A DNA stretch of 64,000 bases. Origin: Sphingomonas alpina. GTDB lineage: Bacteria; Pseudomonadota; Alphaproteobacteria; Sphingomonadales; Sphingomonadaceae. The stretch is taken from NCBI RefSeq assembly GCF_014490665.1, contig NZ_CP061038.1, positions 2,976,001 to 3,040,000 on the forward strand, given 5' to 3'. The notes beneath the pieces are model-generated. The model had not been told where the DNA came from and did not search any database. It was given only the letters and a program-made list of their open reading frames with translations. The position numbers were made by a program, and so were the translations under genes. The stretch's first letter is position 1; every line of letters starts with the position of its first letter. Shown in pieces: positions 62,088 through 64,000 of this stretch.

Positions 62088-63264
62088 GGCTCGCCGCACG
62101 CCGCGCCGGGAAATAGCCGAACACCACGCCGATCACCGCCGAAATGCCGAAAGCGATCAGGTTGATCTGCGGCACGAAGATATAGTCGACCTTCATCACC
62201 GGCGCGAGCGAGACCACCGCGATCTGCGCGATGACCAGCCCGATCACGCCGCCGAGCATCGATAGCGCGACCGCCTCGACCAGGAATTGCAGCAGCACCT
62301 CGTTCGCCACCGCACCGATGGCGAGACGGATGCCGATCTCGCGCGTCCGCTCGGTCACCGACACCAGCATGATGTTCATGATGCCGATACCGCCGACGAT
62401 CAGGCTGATCGCCGCGACTGCGGTCACGATGCTGGTCAGCAAGGTCGTGGTGCCGGTCAGCGTGTCGGAAATCTGCTTGGTGTCGAAGATGTTGAAGTCG
62501 TCATCCTTGCTGCCGGTGATGTTGCGCCGTTCGCGCAGCAGATCCGTGATCGAGGACTGCACCACTGCACTCGAATAGGCCTGATCGACCCCGACCAGCA
62601 TCAGCCGGATATCGCGGTTCCCGGTGAAGCGGCGCTGCACTGCCTTGATCGGCATGATCACGACATCGTCCTGGTCACCGCCGAAGCCGGCCTGGCCGCG
62701 CGTCGAAAGGATGCCGATCACGTCGCACGAGATGCCGCCGAGACGGATCCGCTCGCCGACCGCGGCGCCACCGCGGAACAGGTTGGTGCGCACGGTATTG
62801 CCGATGATGCACACTGCCTTGCCCGCCTGCTCCTCAGCCCGGGTGAAGCTGCGCCCGGCGGTCAGCGGCCAGGGCTGGACCTGGAAATAGGCTTCGGTGG
62901 TGCCGTTGATCGTGGTCGACCAGTTGGCGCCTTCATAGATCGCGGTGGCAGTCGACTGAGCCTGCGGCGCGACCGCACTGACGCCGGCAATCTGACGGGA
63001 GATCGCGTCGACATCCTCCTGCTTGAAATCGGGCGGCCGCGGCCCGCCGCCGCCGCGCCCAAAACCCTGGCCGGGGCGGATTTGCAGGATGTTGGTGCCA
63101 AGTGCGGAGATCTGTTTCTGCACCGCTGCAGTCGTCGCCTGGCCGAGCGTGACCATGGTCACGACCGCCGCAACACCGATGATGATGCCGAGTGCAGTCA
63201 GGATCGAGCGCAGCTTGTGGCGCAGGATCGAGCGGATCGCGAGGAGGAAGGTGGTGCCGAGCAT
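62056..63264 (-). CDS. MacB-like ABC transporter permease
   Basis: A 402-residue MacB_PCD/FtsX protein: N-terminal helix (LRSILTALGIIIGVAAVVTMV), a large periplasmic domain including QLRPGQGF-like LQIRPGQGFGRGGGGPR, and three C-terminal helices with FtsX signature VTERTREIGIRLAIGA. It acts with the ATPase encoded upstream to pass substrates to the periplasm, usually through a MacA-like adaptor that is not in the window. The final 32 bases overlap the end of the MocA-like gene. Confidence 0.88.
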   Translation of the reverse strand: MLGTTFLLAIRSILRHKLRSILTALGIIIGVAAVVTMVTLGQATTAAVQKQISALGTNILQIRPGQGFGRGGGGPRPPDFKQEDVDAISRQIAGVSAVAPQAQSTATAIYEGANWSTTINGTTEAYFQVQPWPLTAGRSFTRAEEQAGKAVCIIGNTVRTNLFRGGAAVGERIRLGGISCDVIGILSTRGQAGFGGDQDDVVIMPIKAVQRRFTGNRDIRLMLVGVDQAYSSAVVQSSITDLLRERRNITGSKDDDFNIFDTKQISDTLTGTTTLLTSIVTAVAAISLIVGGIGIMNIMLVSVTERTREIGIRLAIGAVANEVLLQFLVEAVALSMLGGVIGLVIAQIAVVSLAPVMKVDYIFVPQINLIAFGISAVIGVVFGYFPARRAASLNPIDALRHE

Positions 63265-63989
63265 CAGATCGTCACTTTCTCGCCCTGATGGTGCTGCGCC
63301 TCGATGCGTTCGACCAGGCCATCCTTGAAATGCACCACGGTGCGGGCAAAGGCGGCCATGTCGGGTTCGTGGGTGACCATCAGCACGGTGATGCCGTTCT
63401 CTCGGTTGAGGTCGCTGAGCAGTTCCATGATCTCGACCGAGCGTTCGGAATCAAGGTTGCCGGTCGGCTCGTCGGCGAGCAGTACATCAGGCGAAGTGAC
63501 GATCGCACGCGCGATGGCAACACGTTGCTGCTGACCGCCGGACAGTTCCGCCGGCGTATGGTCCCACCATTGCGCCAGCCCGACTTTGTCGAGCGCGGCC
63601 ATCGCCGCATCGTGACGCTGCTTCTTGGGGTCACCGCGATAGAGCAAGGGAAGCTCGACATTCTCGAGCGCGGTGGTGCGCGCGAGCAGGTTGAAGCCCT
63701 GGAACACGAAGCCGAGATATTTGCGGCGCAGCAATGCACGCTGGTCGCGACCGAGCGTTTCGACATGATGGCCGCGAAACTCGAACGTCCCGCCGGTCGG
63801 CACGTCGAGGCAGCCAAGGATATTCATCGTCGTCGACTTGCCCGATCCCGACGCGCCCATCACTGCGACGAAATCGCCTGCCTGGATGTCGAGGTCGATG
63901 CCCTTCAGCGCCTGGAACGCGGTCGCGCCCTCGCCATAGGTCTTGGTGACGCCGCGCAGCCGGATCAGCGGTTCGGTGTTACTGGCCAC
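63264..63989 (-). CDS. MacB-like ABC transporter ATP-binding protein
   Basis: A 241-residue ATPase: Walker A MGASGSGKSTTMNIL, signature LSGGQQQRVAIARA and Walker B VLLADEPTGNLDSE, the LolD/MacB subclass. Coupled to the permease gene at 63264 by a one-base overlap. A further operon member could lie upstream, beyond the window edge. Confidence 0.9.
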   Translation of the reverse strand: MASNTEPLIRLRGVTKTYGEGATAFQALKGIDLDIQAGDFVAVMGASGSGKSTTMNILGCLDVPTGGTFEFRGHHVETLGRDQRALLRRKYLGFVFQGFNLLARTTALENVELPLLYRGDPKKQRHDAAMAALDKVGLAQWWDHTPAELSGGQQQRVAIARAIVTSPDVLLADEPTGNLDSERSVEIMELLSDLNRENGITVLMVTHEPDMAAFARTVVHFKDGLVERIEAQHHQGEKVTI

Positions 63990-64000
63990 TGCGCTGCCCG

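Overview
The window is high-GC DNA from an alphaproteobacterium, most likely a sphingomonad (Sphingomonas or a close relative). This rests on gene families and gene order: a CpdR-type response regulator, many TonB-dependent receptors, the mdh-sucD-sucA-sucB-lpdA cluster, a PaoABC-like molybdoenzyme with XdhC and MocA partners, an UrrA-family protein, and the palindromic repeats scattered between genes. No phage, plasmid or CRISPR locus is visible. Assignments come from reading motifs; no database search was run.

Layout. 0-5 kb: a membrane-anchored AraC-type regulator, a fatty acid hydroxylase/sterol desaturase, an IS3 OrfA relic, and mmsA divergent from a LysR regulator. 5-10 kb: a vitamin B12 uptake operon (btuB-btuF-btuC-btuD, minus strand) behind a cobalamin riboswitch; a palindromic repeat lies in frame inside btuF. 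10-14 kb: putA divergent from its Lrp-type regulator, which seems to use an ATC start codon. 14-19 kb: a TonB receptor paired with a secreted protein, a TetR regulator, tRNA-Val(GAC) and cpdR. 19-25 kb: N-formylglutamate amidohydrolase, a probable small RNA of the alpha-r14/suhB type with its own promoter and terminator, an UrrA-family protein, a LysR regulator, and a type I secretion ABC/HlyD pair without TolC or substrate. 25-34 kb: the 2-oxoglutarate dehydrogenase genes with sucD and mdh but no sucC. A GIY-YIG nuclease gene between perfect 33-bp inverted repeats sits between mdh and sucD. 34-47 kb: zapE, a thioesterase, sdhB, then a run of envelope and secreted-protein genes (CreD, DUF885, a C13 peptidase, a metalloprotease-like lipoprotein, four small secreted proteins), then sdhA-sdhD-sdhC, so the sdh genes are split. 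47-54 kb: two tandem soluble chemoreceptors sharing a duplicated signalling domain, an SDR, prmA, a secreted RidA, phhA and a hydrolase. 54-64 kb: small envelope proteins, a glycerophosphodiesterase, the complete paoABC-xdhC-mocA-like molybdoenzyme cluster, and a MacB-like ABC exporter running off the end.

Two observations stand out. First, the GIY-YIG cassette (32235-32615) shares its terminal repeat sequence with gene-less palindromes elsewhere in the window and could be an autonomous mobile element that spreads them. Second, three intergenic elements of about 300-330 bp (25111-25415, 51755-52080 and, inverted, 33790-34120) share a layout of clustered forward and inverted short repeats. The repeat unit is nearly uniform within an element but differs between elements (CCCCTGTT, CTCCTGTT, GCTGGCTGTT). 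I do not recognise this family.
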